DNA from: JAADHX01 sp964569385
GTDB taxonomy: Bacteria > Actinomycetota > Acidimicrobiia > Acidimicrobiales > Poriferisodalaceae
NCBI GenBank assembly: GCA_964569385.1
Contig: CAZMUM010000071.1
Coordinates: 1-9,396 of the forward strand
Length of the DNA: 9,396 bases
Reading direction: 5' to 3'
Positions 1 to 5,881 of this stretch are shown piece by piece; position 1 is the stretch's first letter, and every line of letters starts with the position of its first letter. A program made the position numbers and the translations under genes. The notes under the pieces were generated by a model that made no database searches, was not told the DNA's origin, and worked only from the letters and a program-made list of their open reading frames with translations.

Positions 1-278
1 TAGGACCACAGCTCACCTTCGCGATTGTGGCTCCGCCTGCCGATGCGTCACTCCTGTTTAGAGTGTCTGAAGAAGCGGGGTTTGAGCTGTCCCTCGGCAC
101 ACCCTCGAGGGACTCGAACCCGGCGGCCATGACAGATTGGGGTAGTCGCGAACTGCAGACTTCGACGACTTGTTCCAGTCGCTGCTCGCCGCTCCCATCA
201 GCGTGGTGGATCTAGTACTGCGGTCGCTACCTCGCCAATGTTGCCCGACAGCAGACCAGCGGCGAGTAGGCTGAGGGC

Positions 279-467
279 ATGTCGACCGGGAAGATCTGGA
301 CCGCAGCAGAGATGGAGCTGATGAGCCCCGACGAGCGCGCCCGAATCGTCCGAGAAGGACAACTTTCGTCACTGGACGAACTCGATCCCGAGTTCCGCGC
401 ACGGGTCGAGGCGACAAGTCGTCGAATCGCGGAGGAGTACGGACTGCTCAACACCGAGCCCTCGTGA
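279..467 (+). CDS. Small probable antitoxin of a RelE/ParE-like toxin-antitoxin pair
   Basis: This is a 62-residue, charged, all-helical-looking protein. The N-terminus has a KIWTAAEMELMSPDER stretch, followed by a helix rich in Glu/Arg (DPEFRARVEATSRRIAEEYG). Seen: the ATG at 279 has a modest AGTAGG-like ribosome site about 8 bases upstream. The stop codon TGA (465-467) overlaps the GTG start of the next gene in the arrangement GTGA, so the two are almost certainly co-transcribed and translationally coupled. Known: small proteins with a tryptophan-containing 'WT..E...LSP.E' opening and an acidic-basic helix commonly precede RelE-like toxins in Actinobacteria, usually annotated as hypothetical. 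Inferred: it binds and neutralises the downstream protein. No classical ribbon-helix-helix or HTH DNA-binding motif is obvious, so autoregulation is uncertain. It could instead be an unrelated small protein; the order and overlap are the main support. Confidence 0.6.
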   Translation: MSTGKIWTAAEMELMSPDERARIVREGQLSSLDELDPEFRARVEATSRRIAEEYGLLNTEPS

Positions 468-763
468 CGGAGCGTCGCGAGGTGCGAGTCACCGACTCGT
501 TCTTCGTTCGGCTCGATGACCAACTTGGCTCCGAACGCGGACCCGCCGGCGAGCCCTCGGCGACAGATTTCATCGTCATCGATCTCCCCGCGATCGTGGA
601 ACAGTTCGCCGCACGATTCGACGAACTCCCAGAGGCAATAGAAGGCGTGCCAGCCATCCGTATGCTCATCGGCACGAGCGTGCTCACTCGCGCCTACGTC
701 GTACAAGGAGTTGAGACCACCGACGGCGTCATTCAACTCGTCGGCGTCGACATCGACGCCTAG
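464..763 (+). CDS. Probable RelE/ParE-superfamily toxin-like protein
   Basis: This 99-residue protein starts at GTG 464 inside the stop codon of the preceding small gene. The layout fits a RelE/ParE-like fold: an opening β-strand (VRVTDSFFVRLDDQL), a linker, helices containing DLPAIVEQFAARFDELP, then strands with the basic residue of AIRMLIG and a hydrophobic end (GVIQLVGVDIDA). Length and order match small actinobacterial cytotoxic repressors that sit behind an antitoxin. The family's usual catalytic residues are not strongly conserved across members, so absence of a clear RNase signature does not exclude it. Inferred role: ribosome-dependent mRNA interferase or gyrase-type toxin, held inactive by the 279-467 product. 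Recognition rests on overall pattern and gene context rather than on a diagnostic motif; a non-toxic small protein remains possible. Confidence 0.5.
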   Translation: MTERREVRVTDSFFVRLDDQLGSERGPAGEPSATDFIVIDLPAIVEQFAARFDELPEAIEGVPAIRMLIGTSVLTRAYVVQGVETTDGVIQLVGVDIDA

Positions 764-1046
764 CAGTCGAAGTCGGACGCCTCATTGTGACCTGAGGGTT
801 CGAAAGCTGTCCTACAAGGCCCACTCAACGTTGTGGATTCGACAACTTTTCCGCACCTCAGCTGAATCGGCGGCAGGGGACACGTGTCTGTGGACCGCGA
901 TAGAGCGCGACCTGCGTCGAGTCGATCTTCAGGCGAGCTGGCCAGGTGACGCGCAGCTGACGCGCCTGATGTCCCACAATCTCAACGAGGCGCATATTCG
1001 CGGGCAATCGTGCCCGGTCGCCGTACCAGCCAGGGGAGACAGCATA
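764..1046 (+). other. Leader/intergenic region upstream of the exported-protein gene
   Basis: About 280 bases without a gene I can support. An open frame continues upstream from the exported protein (from 711), but its translation is low-complexity and lacks any start with a good ribosome site, so it is treated as non-coding. It contains a perfect 6-bp hairpin CGGGCA-atcg-TGCCCG at 1001-1016, located 15 bases before the ribosome-binding site, and a GTTGT/ACAAC inverted repeat at 830-846. No T-run follows the hairpin, so it does not look like a standard intrinsic terminator. A promoter is expected here but I could not place a convincing -35/-10 pair. Confidence 0.45.
1032..1038 (+). promoter_or_regulatory. 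Ribosome-binding site that fixes GTG 1047 as start
   Basis: AGGGGAG lies 8 bases before GTG 1047. The signal peptide begins directly at this codon, which supports this start over the more upstream candidates in the same open frame. Confidence 0.75.
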
Positions 1047-2366
1047 GTGACGGTTCACAGGGCGAGAGTCCGCACAGCAATGACGATTTTTGTGGCGATG
1101 GCGGTGCTGGGTACGAGTCTTGCCGTGTCGGTGAATCCCGCCGAAGCCGCCGTATCGGCCACACCAGAACTAGACGGCGCTGATACATCGATATCGTCGG
1201 CGCCAGAAGTCGTTACCGTCGCAGCGCTTCCATGTTCGCCGGGTTCGTTCTCGGCAACCGGCAGCGAGCCTTGCACACCCGCTCCTCCGGGTCGGTTCGT
1301 TGCGGAGGCCGGTGCGGTTCAGGCGGTGCCTTGCGGGGCTGGTTCGTTCAGTTCGGTTGCTGGTGCCACGTCTTGTACTGCAGCCCCGGCCGGTTCCTTT
1401 GTCGATTTCCAGGGTGCGGTTGAGGCAACGTTGTGTTCTCCTGGGTCCTTCAGTGCTGTAAGTGGTGCCGTTGAGTGCACGCTCGCTGCTGTAGGTACGT
1501 TCGTAGCTGACTCCGGAGCAACCGAGGCAACGCCGTGCCCACCCGGGACAACGACCCTCGTTGAGGGGGCGACGTCATGTGCTGTGAGCGATTCGACGCC
1601 ACCCGAGATCGAGGCTGAAGTCACCGGAGGAACGCTCGGATCGAACGGCTGGTACACGGCAGGCGACATCACGGTTACTTGGCTTGTCAGCGACGCCGAA
1701 TCCGCTGTGACTTCGCCACCATGTGTCGGCGGTGTCGTGAGCGCCGAAACGGCAGGAACGATCTTCGAATGCTCGGCGACGTCGGACGGTGGAACGACCA
1801 CTAGTTCGGTGACGATCAAGCTCGACGGCACCGGGCCAACAGTCGCATACGGCCAAGTTCAAAACAGGTACGGGATCCTCCGTCAGATCGACATCACCTG
1901 TACTGCTGGCGATGCCCTTTCTGGGTTGGCCTCGGCCGACTGCGAAGGTCTGAACACCCAAGCATGGGCCCTCGGCGCGGGAAACAACACCCTCACCGCT
2001 TCGGCAACGGACAATGCCGGCAACACGACTGTGACAACTGCGACCTTCAACGTCACCGTCAACCCGCGTCAGCTTTGCACCTTGACCCGTCGGTTCGTTC
2101 GGAACTCTCCAGGGTACGACTCCCTGTCATGGTTTGAACGCCGTGTCGCCAACGTATCTGTCAGGGTCGCGTGCGCGCAGGTGCGTTCGATCAAGCGTTG
2201 GCAGTCCCCGGAGCGGATCGCCAGGATCGTGGACCGGTACAACTCGACGGTCAACTTCATCGCCCACAAGGGGTGGATCTCACAATTCGAGGCCACAACC
2301 CTTCAGGACCTGGCTGCCTCAATCGATCCTTCTGGGCCCAGGAGAGGCCACACCCCGACGCACTAG
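1047..2366 (+). CDS. Exported cysteine-repeat protein with Ig-like segments and helical C-terminal domain
   Basis: This is a 439-residue secreted protein of unknown function. Residues 1-34 form a signal peptide: basic start (HRARVR), hydrophobic core (FVAMAVLGTSLAV), cleavage after AEA. Residues about 60-178 hold four tandem units with cysteines at 63/76, 96/110, 130/144 and 164/178. The period is 33-34 residues, each unit reading C-x2-G-[ST]-F...C, which resembles the ephrin-receptor-like/GCC2-GCC3 cysteine repeats of extracellular proteins. Residues about 180-265 and 266-335 look like bacterial Ig-like β-sandwiches (DSTPPEI..., 'TASATDNAGN'), each with a cysteine pair. Residues 342-439 form a helical, Arg-rich domain reminiscent of FIMAH-type C-terminal domains. 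There is no LPxTG, transmembrane anchor or enzyme motif, so it is probably released or held non-covalently at the surface, perhaps as an adhesin or matrix protein (inference). The even number of cysteines suits oxidised disulfides outside the cell. It stands alone, convergent with the mazEF-type pair. Confidence 0.82.
   Translation: MTVHRARVRTAMTIFVAMAVLGTSLAVSVNPAEAAVSATPELDGADTSISSAPEVVTVAALPCSPGSFSATGSEPCTPAPPGRFVAEAGAVQAVPCGAGSFSSVAGATSCTAAPAGSFVDFQGAVEATLCSPGSFSAVSGAVECTLAAVGTFVADSGATEATPCPPGTTTLVEGATSCAVSDSTPPEIEAEVTGGTLGSNGWYTAGDITVTWLVSDAESAVTSPPCVGGVVSAETAGTIFECSATSDGGTTTSSVTIKLDGTGPTVAYGQVQNRYGILRQIDITCTAGDALSGLASADCEGLNTQAWALGAGNNTLTASATDNAGNTTVTTATFNVTVNPRQLCTLTRRFVRNSPGYDSLSWFERRVANVSVRVACAQVRSIKRWQSPERIARIVDRYNSTVNFIAHKGWISQFEATTLQDLAASIDPSGPRRGHTPTH
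1233..1580 (+). repeat. Four in-frame ~102-bp cysteine-motif repeats inside the exported protein
   Basis: The cysteine codons recur with alternating spacings of 13-14 and 20 residues, giving a 33-34-residue (about 102-bp) period over four units. The units share C-x2-G-x-F and a following 'G-x-F-V..-GA-x-x-A' core but differ clearly in sequence. They therefore look like old, diverged duplications rather than a recent, unstable repeat. Confidence 0.75.
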
Positions 2367-2451
2367 AAAGAGACAGACCCACGCAGCCTCGATCAACCCA
2401 TCGGATGGAGCGTACCCTCGACAGCTTTTGCTGCGGCGGATCGTTCTTATC
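2367..2451. other. Convergent intergenic gap
   Basis: This gap separates the 3' ends of the exported-protein gene and the mazF-type gene. A short CCAT-cgg-ATGG hairpin occurs at 2398-2408. There is no T-run and no strong bidirectional terminator is visible. Confidence 0.4.
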
Positions 2452-2778
2452 TCACAACCCAAGGAGATCGGCGATCAACTCACGGATTTGTTGCAAAACT
2501 ACAGCACCAACGTTCACGCCCGCCGACTCGACAATTCGATCGATGCTGACCGTCGATGGGAGGTGTGCCTGCGCGACACCGAACCCCTCGATACCTACCT
2601 CAGTTAGCCAGCCGCGCTGTGTCATCGTGCATGGCACGACCAACACCGCATATTGGCGGAACTCGAGCACGTCATCGCTGGTAACAACGATCGCCGGTCT
2701 CACAAATCCTGGCTCACCGCGTGCCGGGGTCCCGAAGTCGACGCGGACGACGTCACCTGCTCGCATCAGCAACATCAC
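2452..2778 (-). CDS. mazF: MazF/PemK-type mRNA interferase toxin
   Basis: This is a roughly 107-residue SH3-like-barrel endoribonuclease toxin of the MazF/PemK (PF02452) family, which cleaves mRNA at short specific sites. Seen: RAGDVVRVDFG at the N-terminus, then GEPGFVRPAIVVTSD, matching the conserved 'RP.vVvs.d' strand with the catalytic-region Arg. VVPCTMTQ corresponds to the conserved Thr-bearing strand, and the ending SIDRIVES...LQQIRELIADLL is the typical terminal helix. Start choice is open: GTG 2778, ATG 2775 or ATG 2766. None has a good ribosome site, and the last gives the N-terminus most typical of the family. All candidates overlap the antitoxin's 3' end (14-26 bases), implying coupled translation. 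Length is normal for the family and no key region is missing, so it is probably functional. Confidence 0.88.
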   Translation of the reverse strand: MMLLMRAGDVVRVDFGTPARGEPGFVRPAIVVTSDDVLEFRQYAVLVVPCTMTQRGWLTEVGIEGFGVAQAHLPSTVSIDRIVESAGVNVGAVVLQQIRELIADLLGL

Positions 2779-2980
2779 TTGCAGACGCGTCGAGCGCCGC
2801 TACATCGCCCTCATCGAGCGGGCAGCTTGCCAGCTGCGCTCCGATGGCTCGGCGGCGCTCTCGGCGTACCAACTGATCCAGCTGGGCATCGAGCGTGAGG
2901 CCCTCGCGCTCAGCCAGCTGACGTAACGCATCACGAGTCGAGACAGACACCTTTATGGTAGTAGTTCTTGGCATACCCAT
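2753..2980 (-). CDS. mazE: Ribbon-helix-helix antitoxin (MazE-type) paired with the MazF toxin
   Basis: This 75-residue protein is encoded directly upstream of, and overlapping, the MazF-type toxin. The N-terminal TTIKVSVSTRDALRQLAERE followed by LTLDAQLDQLVRRERRR is the strand-helix-helix pattern of CopG/MetJ-like ribbon-helix-helix DNA-binding antitoxins. The acidic, Ala/Asp-rich C-terminus (DEGDVAALDASASDVADAS) is the expected flexible toxin-binding tail. In this subclass the MazE partner is of ribbon-helix-helix rather than AbrB type. The start may be ATG 2980 or, if the mRNA is leaderless, ATG 2974. It probably represses its own operon through the palindrome overlapping its start. Confidence 0.82.
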   Translation of the reverse strand: MGMPRTTTIKVSVSTRDALRQLAEREGLTLDAQLDQLVRRERRRAIGAQLASCPLDEGDVAALDASASDVADASR

Positions 2981-2988
2981 GAGTATAC
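2971..2988. promoter_or_regulatory. Candidate operator palindrome for the mazE-type antitoxin
   Basis: GCATAC (2971-2976) and GTATAC (2983-2988) form an inverted repeat with one mismatch around a CCATGA centre. It covers both the start codon and the -10 element, a suitable site for autorepression by a ribbon-helix-helix antitoxin. Confidence 0.4.
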
Positions 2989-3012
2989 GATGTGTCCATC
3001 GTGCAGAGTCAG
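2982..3012 (-). promoter_or_regulatory. Candidate mazEF promoter, possibly leaderless
   Basis: On the minus strand, CTGACT (3007-3012) and TATACT (2982-2987) are separated by 19 bases. TATACT fits the actinobacterial TANNNT -10 element. The expected transcription start falls on or next to ATG 2974, the third codon of the annotated antitoxin, so the mRNA could be leaderless; no ribosome-binding site is seen upstream of either ATG. The -35 match is partial. Confidence 0.45.
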
Positions 3013-3125
3013 GATGTTGTTTCCCAGGTCGTGGCAGAACGCGTCCATACGGGCGTTGCGATCCGTGGCGACTGGAACGACGAAGGATTCATCACGGGCA
3101 CGATCGGTGCTGTAGTACTCGGGCA

Positions 3126-3370
3126 CCCGATCATCTCCGTCCCCGGATCGATGGTGAGTCCGGTGCCGATTCCCAGCGCTAGCCGACCACCCGAGATGTG
3201 GTCCTCCGTCACAGCCTGATGTGCGAGCACGCCCGGATTGCGAAGCGGAATCTGACACACGTGCGTCGCCAGCCGGATCGACGAAGTCTCGACAGCCAGT
3301 GCAGCTGTTCAGGGGCGCTCCGGAGGCCTGAGGTGGGGAAGATTCCGGGCATGACGACGAAACCGGGGAT
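3126..3370 (-). pseudogene. Frameshifted remnant of a luciferase-like (LLM) flavin monooxygenase
   Basis: Two minus-strand reading frames together read as part of a bacterial luciferase-like, F420/FMN-dependent oxidoreductase. The first (about 3293-3370) reads GFVVMPGIFPTSGLRSAPEQ then LHWL. The second (3126-3302) reads ALAVETSSIRLATHV, then CQIPLRNPGVLAHQAVTEDH and ISGGRLALGIGTG, ending DPGTEMIG. The core 'RNP..LA.QA.T.D.iSGGR..LG.G.G' is the family hallmark. The frames join only through a shift near 3293-3302; in the second frame an in-frame TGA lies three codons upstream. The rest of the roughly 300-residue enzyme is missing on both sides, so no functional protein is possible. It lies immediately downstream of, and on the same strand as, the PEP-utilising gene, perhaps its former operon partner. 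The exact ends are approximate. Confidence 0.65.
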
Positions 3371-3429
3371 GCCGAACCACCGGTTCGGACACCGACGAGT
3401 TCTCGGCTGACCGCTCTGGCCCGGTGATG

Positions 3430-5082
3430 TCAGATCAGTCGGATTGTGCCGGCTTGGGGGTCGACTTCGATGGTGGCACCGTGGGGGATGTCGGTGGTTG
3501 CGCCGGTGGCGCTGATGAGGGCCGGGATGTCGAAGTCGCGGGCCACGATGGCGGCATGGCACATAGGTCCTCCCTCTTCGACGACCAGGGCACCGACAAT
3601 GGGGAGGAGCGAATTGAACGATGGGCCGGTGATCCGAGTCACTAACACGTCGCCTGACTCGAGGAGCTCTAGGGCCTCAGTGGGGTCGGCGACGACGCAG
3701 GCCCGGCCCTGGTAGGGCGCTGTTCCGATGCCTACCCCGCGGAGGGGCTCGCTTTGGAGTGTTGTCTCGTCGGCCATGAGGTTGGCCATGAGCGCCGCGG
3801 TGGCTCGCGCCATTGGGGCCGGGAATGCGTCAAGCGGCGGCTCGATTTCGGGTTCGCCGAGGGTTCGCGGGGGAGGGGCGGCCTCGATCTGGTCTCTCTG
3901 CGCGGCGCGGGCAGCTGCCTGGTTGGCGTCGGGGCCTGGCTGGCCGAGTAGGAGCGCATCGATCTCGGTCGGCGTCAGTTCCGCTGCATGTTCGGGGTTG
4001 TGTAGGCGGTCGGTGGCTGTCAGGCGCTGACCGGCCTCGATCAGCGCCCGTCGGGTGAGGCCCCCTGGCCAGTTCCAGCACAGTCCTCGGATGTCGTCGC
4101 GCTGACGGTGGCCGTAGCGGGCCTCTTCGACGAGGGAGTCGAACATGTCCCGATCGGCTTCGGGGACGCGGGCGCGGACCGAGGCGGGGTCGACAGGTTG
4201 CGCGGTGGTGGTGACCTCGGCCAGTAGTGCCCGGAGCTGAAGGGTGGGGAGCTCGGCCAGGGTGGGTCGGTCGACGTCGTCGCTGGTGACGAGGCGCCAC
4301 CCGTGCAGCTCGAGCCAGGTGTCGACGGCCTCCGCGACTTCGGGGCCCAGGGCCCGCACCTCGTCGAGGGAGTCGGGGACGTGCTCCGCAGCGGAAAGGG
4401 CTTCGGCGACTGGGCGCTGAAGCTCGACGGTCTCGACTGTGGCCGGTGAGGCCCCCACCAGCAGCTCGGCGGTGGTTGACGGATCCAGGCCCCATGCTTC
4501 GCCGTGCGCGACCAGATCACCCACCGGGATGAGGTCGCCCCCGTGGGTGTCGAGGTTCCGGCGCATGCCATCTTCGAAGTTGGACAAGCAGACAGCGAGG
4601 TGTTCGGCGAGCTCCGCATCGTCGAGCGACGAGACGTCGACATTCTGCAGCTCCAGGTTGCGGGCCAGCATCACGTCGCGGTCGTGGTCGAACCACCGGT
4701 CTACTTCGACGCGCCACCGTCGCTCGGTCCACGCATCGACCGCGGTGCGGTTGCGGCGCCGCAGCTCGGGATGGATCCGGGTGAGCAGCTTCATGATGAA
4801 AGCCGGAGGTGGCGGCTTTGGCTTTGATCCCTCACCGATGGCTGTGGGGCGCACGTAAAAACAGCCGTTGACGAGGCGGGCACTTATCCCGGTGAGAGGC
4901 AGGCCGTAACGTTCGAGCATCGCCGCGATACCGGTCTCGAACGAGCGCACGTAGGTGTCGCGCAGGAAATGCGAAAGCGGTCGCAGCCCGTGATGGCTGG
5001 TCTCGGCCATCCAATGGCCAGGAGCGGGAGGCTCCCATACGGGCGCGGTGCTCGCAGTTTCGGGGCGGGTGGTTGTGGTCAT
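3430..5082 (-). CDS. PEP-utilising mobile-domain (phosphohistidine) protein lacking an ATP-grasp domain
   Basis: This is a 550-residue cytoplasmic protein. Residues about 447-550 form the swivelling PEP-utilising domain (PF00391): RGVGIGTAPYQGRACVV..., then GDVLVTRITGPSF..., then GALVVEEGG-PMCHAAIVARD, with the phosphorylatable His at residue 509. Known: in PEP synthase, PPDK and rifampin phosphotransferase this His carries phosphate between an ATP-grasp domain and the acceptor domain. Here the usual GG..[ST]H reads PMCH, with Cys before His. Residues 1-440 are mainly helical and resemble the substrate-binding middle domain of rifampin-phosphotransferase-like proteins (LVNGCFYVRP; RRNLDTHGGDLIPVGDLVAHG). 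No ATP-grasp motif is present. The start at 5082 is set by AAGGAG at 5089-5094 (6-base spacing), which is far better than the upstream ATG 5109. It is transcribed divergently from a tetR gene through a shared control region. The substrate is unknown; a phosphotransferase acting with a separate ATP-binding partner, or a non-catalytic relative, are both possible. Confidence 0.8.
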   Translation of the reverse strand: MTTTTRPETASTAPVWEPPAPGHWMAETSHHGLRPLSHFLRDTYVRSFETGIAAMLERYGLPLTGISARLVNGCFYVRPTAIGEGSKPKPPPPAFIMKLLTRIHPELRRRNRTAVDAWTERRWRVEVDRWFDHDRDVMLARNLELQNVDVSSLDDAELAEHLAVCLSNFEDGMRRNLDTHGGDLIPVGDLVAHGEAWGLDPSTTAELLVGASPATVETVELQRPVAEALSAAEHVPDSLDEVRALGPEVAEAVDTWLELHGWRLVTSDDVDRPTLAELPTLQLRALLAEVTTTAQPVDPASVRARVPEADRDMFDSLVEEARYGHRQRDDIRGLCWNWPGGLTRRALIEAGQRLTATDRLHNPEHAAELTPTEIDALLLGQPGPDANQAAARAAQRDQIEAAPPPRTLGEPEIEPPLDAFPAPMARATAALMANLMADETTLQSEPLRGVGIGTAPYQGRACVVADPTEALELLESGDVLVTRITGPSFNSLLPIVGALVVEEGGPMCHAAIVARDFDIPALISATGATTDIPHGATIEVDPQAGTIRLI

Positions 5083-5088
5083 GTGGGT

Positions 5089-5094
5089 CTCCTT
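5089..5094 (-). promoter_or_regulatory. Ribosome-binding site deciding the PEP-utilising gene's start
   Basis: AAGGAG on the minus strand lies six bases before ATG 5082. This excludes the upstream in-frame ATG 5109, which lies upstream of the transcription start predicted from the promoter at 5105-5134. Confidence 0.8.
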
Positions 5095-5104
5095 GAATGA
5101 CGTG

Positions 5105-5134
5105 AGCATATTGACGACACAGCACTGCTGTCAA
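5105..5134 (-). promoter_or_regulatory. Promoter of the PEP-utilising gene
   Basis: On the minus strand a perfect TTGACA (5129-5134) is followed after 18 bases by TATGCT (5105-5110), which fits TANNNT. The predicted start near 5098 gives a leader of about 16 bases with a well-placed AAGGAG. Confidence 0.6.
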
Positions 5135-5136
5135 TA
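5109..5136. promoter_or_regulatory. Candidate TetR operator in the shared promoter spacer
   Basis: TATTGAC (5109-5115) and GTCAATA (5130-5136) form a perfect 7-bp inverted repeat. Inside it lies a second palindrome, ACAGCA-c-TGCTGT, at 5119-5131. Both sit over the -35 elements and spacers of the two opposing promoters, where a bound TetR dimer would block both. Which repeat is the true operator cannot be told from sequence. Confidence 0.55.
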
Positions 5137-5140
5137 CACT
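5111..5140 (+). promoter_or_regulatory. Promoter of the tetR gene
   Basis: TTGACG (5111-5116) is followed after 18 bases by TACACT (5135-5140), which fits TANNNT. Transcription would start near 5147, giving a leader of about 33 bases. It overlaps almost completely with the promoter on the opposite strand. Confidence 0.55.
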
Positions 5141-5179
5141 TGTCTGCAACGTATAGAGGATAGGAACCCAACACCACCC

Positions 5180-5848
5180 ATGAGCTCACCCGAGTCCACA
5201 CCCGAACCAGACGACCGAGACCATCGCACCTATGTGTCTCCGCTGCGGGAACGACAGGCCCGCCAGACCCACGATGCGATCCTCGACGCGTTGAGCCGGC
5301 TGCTGGAGGATCGTTCGGCCGACGAGGTCACCACCAGCGAACTGGCCCGCGAGGCGGAGGTGTCGCAGCGCACGGTGTACCGCCAGTTCCCCAACCGGGC
5401 GGCACTGTTGCAGGGACTAACAGAACGCCTCGAGGCCGCCGTCGGCCGAGAACCCGACGCCGCGGAGGACATCGAGGGACTGAAGCGCCAGGCCATCGAT
5501 CTCATGGCGATGCTCGAGAAACACGCCACCGAAGCGCGCGTCGAAGCGGTGTACAACGCCGACCCTCGGCACTACAGCGACTCCACCCGCCACCACAGCG
5601 ACCAGATGCGCGACCTGGTGTCGAAATCGCTCCCCAACCTCGAACCCGACCAACAGCTAGCCGTAGCTTCGGTGGTCCGTGTGCTGCTGTCGACGCAGAC
5701 CTGGCTGCGCATGCGCGAGGAGTTCGACATCGACGGTCACGAATCGGGTCCCATCGTCGCCTGGGCACTCGACGCCATCCTGACCCAAGCCGAGCTAGGG
5801 AACGCGCCAGCCAGGAGGTCCGCCGGGGCCGGCGCGGAGGATAACTGA
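5180..5848 (+). CDS. TetR/AcrR-family transcriptional regulator
   Basis: This 222-residue regulator has residues about 27-77 forming the TetR DNA-binding domain: RQTHDAILDALSRLLEDR, DEVTTSELAREAEVSQRTVYRQFPNRAALL. The recognition helix lies around residues 61-70 with the typical 'vs..TvYr.F..r..Ll' signature. Residues about 85-205 are the helical ligand-binding/dimer domain, with no recognisable ligand class; the C-terminal tail is low-complexity (APARRSAGAGAED). ATG 5180 is chosen because the open frame upstream runs across the promoter. The ribosome site is weak (GAGGA/AGGA 15-20 bases upstream), suggesting modest expression. It is divergent from the PEP-utilising gene, and the palindromes between them suggest that it represses itself and that neighbour, released by an unknown small molecule. 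Confidence 0.9.
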   Translation: MSSPESTPEPDDRDHRTYVSPLRERQARQTHDAILDALSRLLEDRSADEVTTSELAREAEVSQRTVYRQFPNRAALLQGLTERLEAAVGREPDAAEDIEGLKRQAIDLMAMLEKHATEARVEAVYNADPRHYSDSTRHHSDQMRDLVSKSLPNLEPDQQLAVASVVRVLLSTQTWLRMREEFDIDGHESGPIVAWALDAILTQAELGNAPARRSAGAGAEDN

Positions 5849-5855
5849 CCCGGTT

Positions 5856-5873
5856 CGAGCCGGCGACGGCTCG
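5856..5873 (+). terminator. Hairpin after tetR
   Basis: CGAGCCG-gcga-CGGCTCG is a perfect 7-bp stem with a GNRA-type loop, starting 8 bases after the tetR stop. No T-run follows, as is common for terminator-like hairpins in high-GC genomes. Terminator function is inferred. Confidence 0.5.
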
Positions 5874-5881
5874 CGGACCAG

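Noticed and set aside
102..111. Perfect 10-bp palindrome CCCTCGAGGG.
   Set aside because: Isolated short GC palindrome with no gene start or repeat copy nearby; expected by chance in high-GC DNA.
85..130. GGGACTCGAACCC at 109-121 looks like the reverse complement of a tRNA T-arm.
   Set aside because: The T-stem pairs only about three bases, and no matching acceptor, anticodon or D-arms can be assembled around it on the minus strand.
27..215. 62-codon plus-strand open frame at the left edge.
   Set aside because: No ribosome site, no recognisable similarity, and Ser/Thr/Cys-rich composition typical of a chance frame; positions 1-278 are left without a gene.
711..1046. 112-codon upstream extension of the exported protein's frame.
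   Set aside because: It would place the signal peptide in the interior; the AGGGGAG before GTG 1047 and the signal peptide immediately after it mark the true start.
2382..2434. CGCAGC/GCTGCG inverted repeat as a terminator between the convergent genes.
   Set aside because: The loop exceeds 40 bases and there is no T-run on either strand.
2171..2926. 251-codon plus-strand open frame opposite mazEF.
   Set aside because: Its translation has no family features and it is antisense to two well-recognised genes.
3830..4643. Long minus-strand frames rich in Arg/Pro/Ser overlapping the PEP-utilising gene.
   Set aside because: Composition typical of out-of-frame reading in high-GC genes; the 3430-5082 frame carries the conserved domain.
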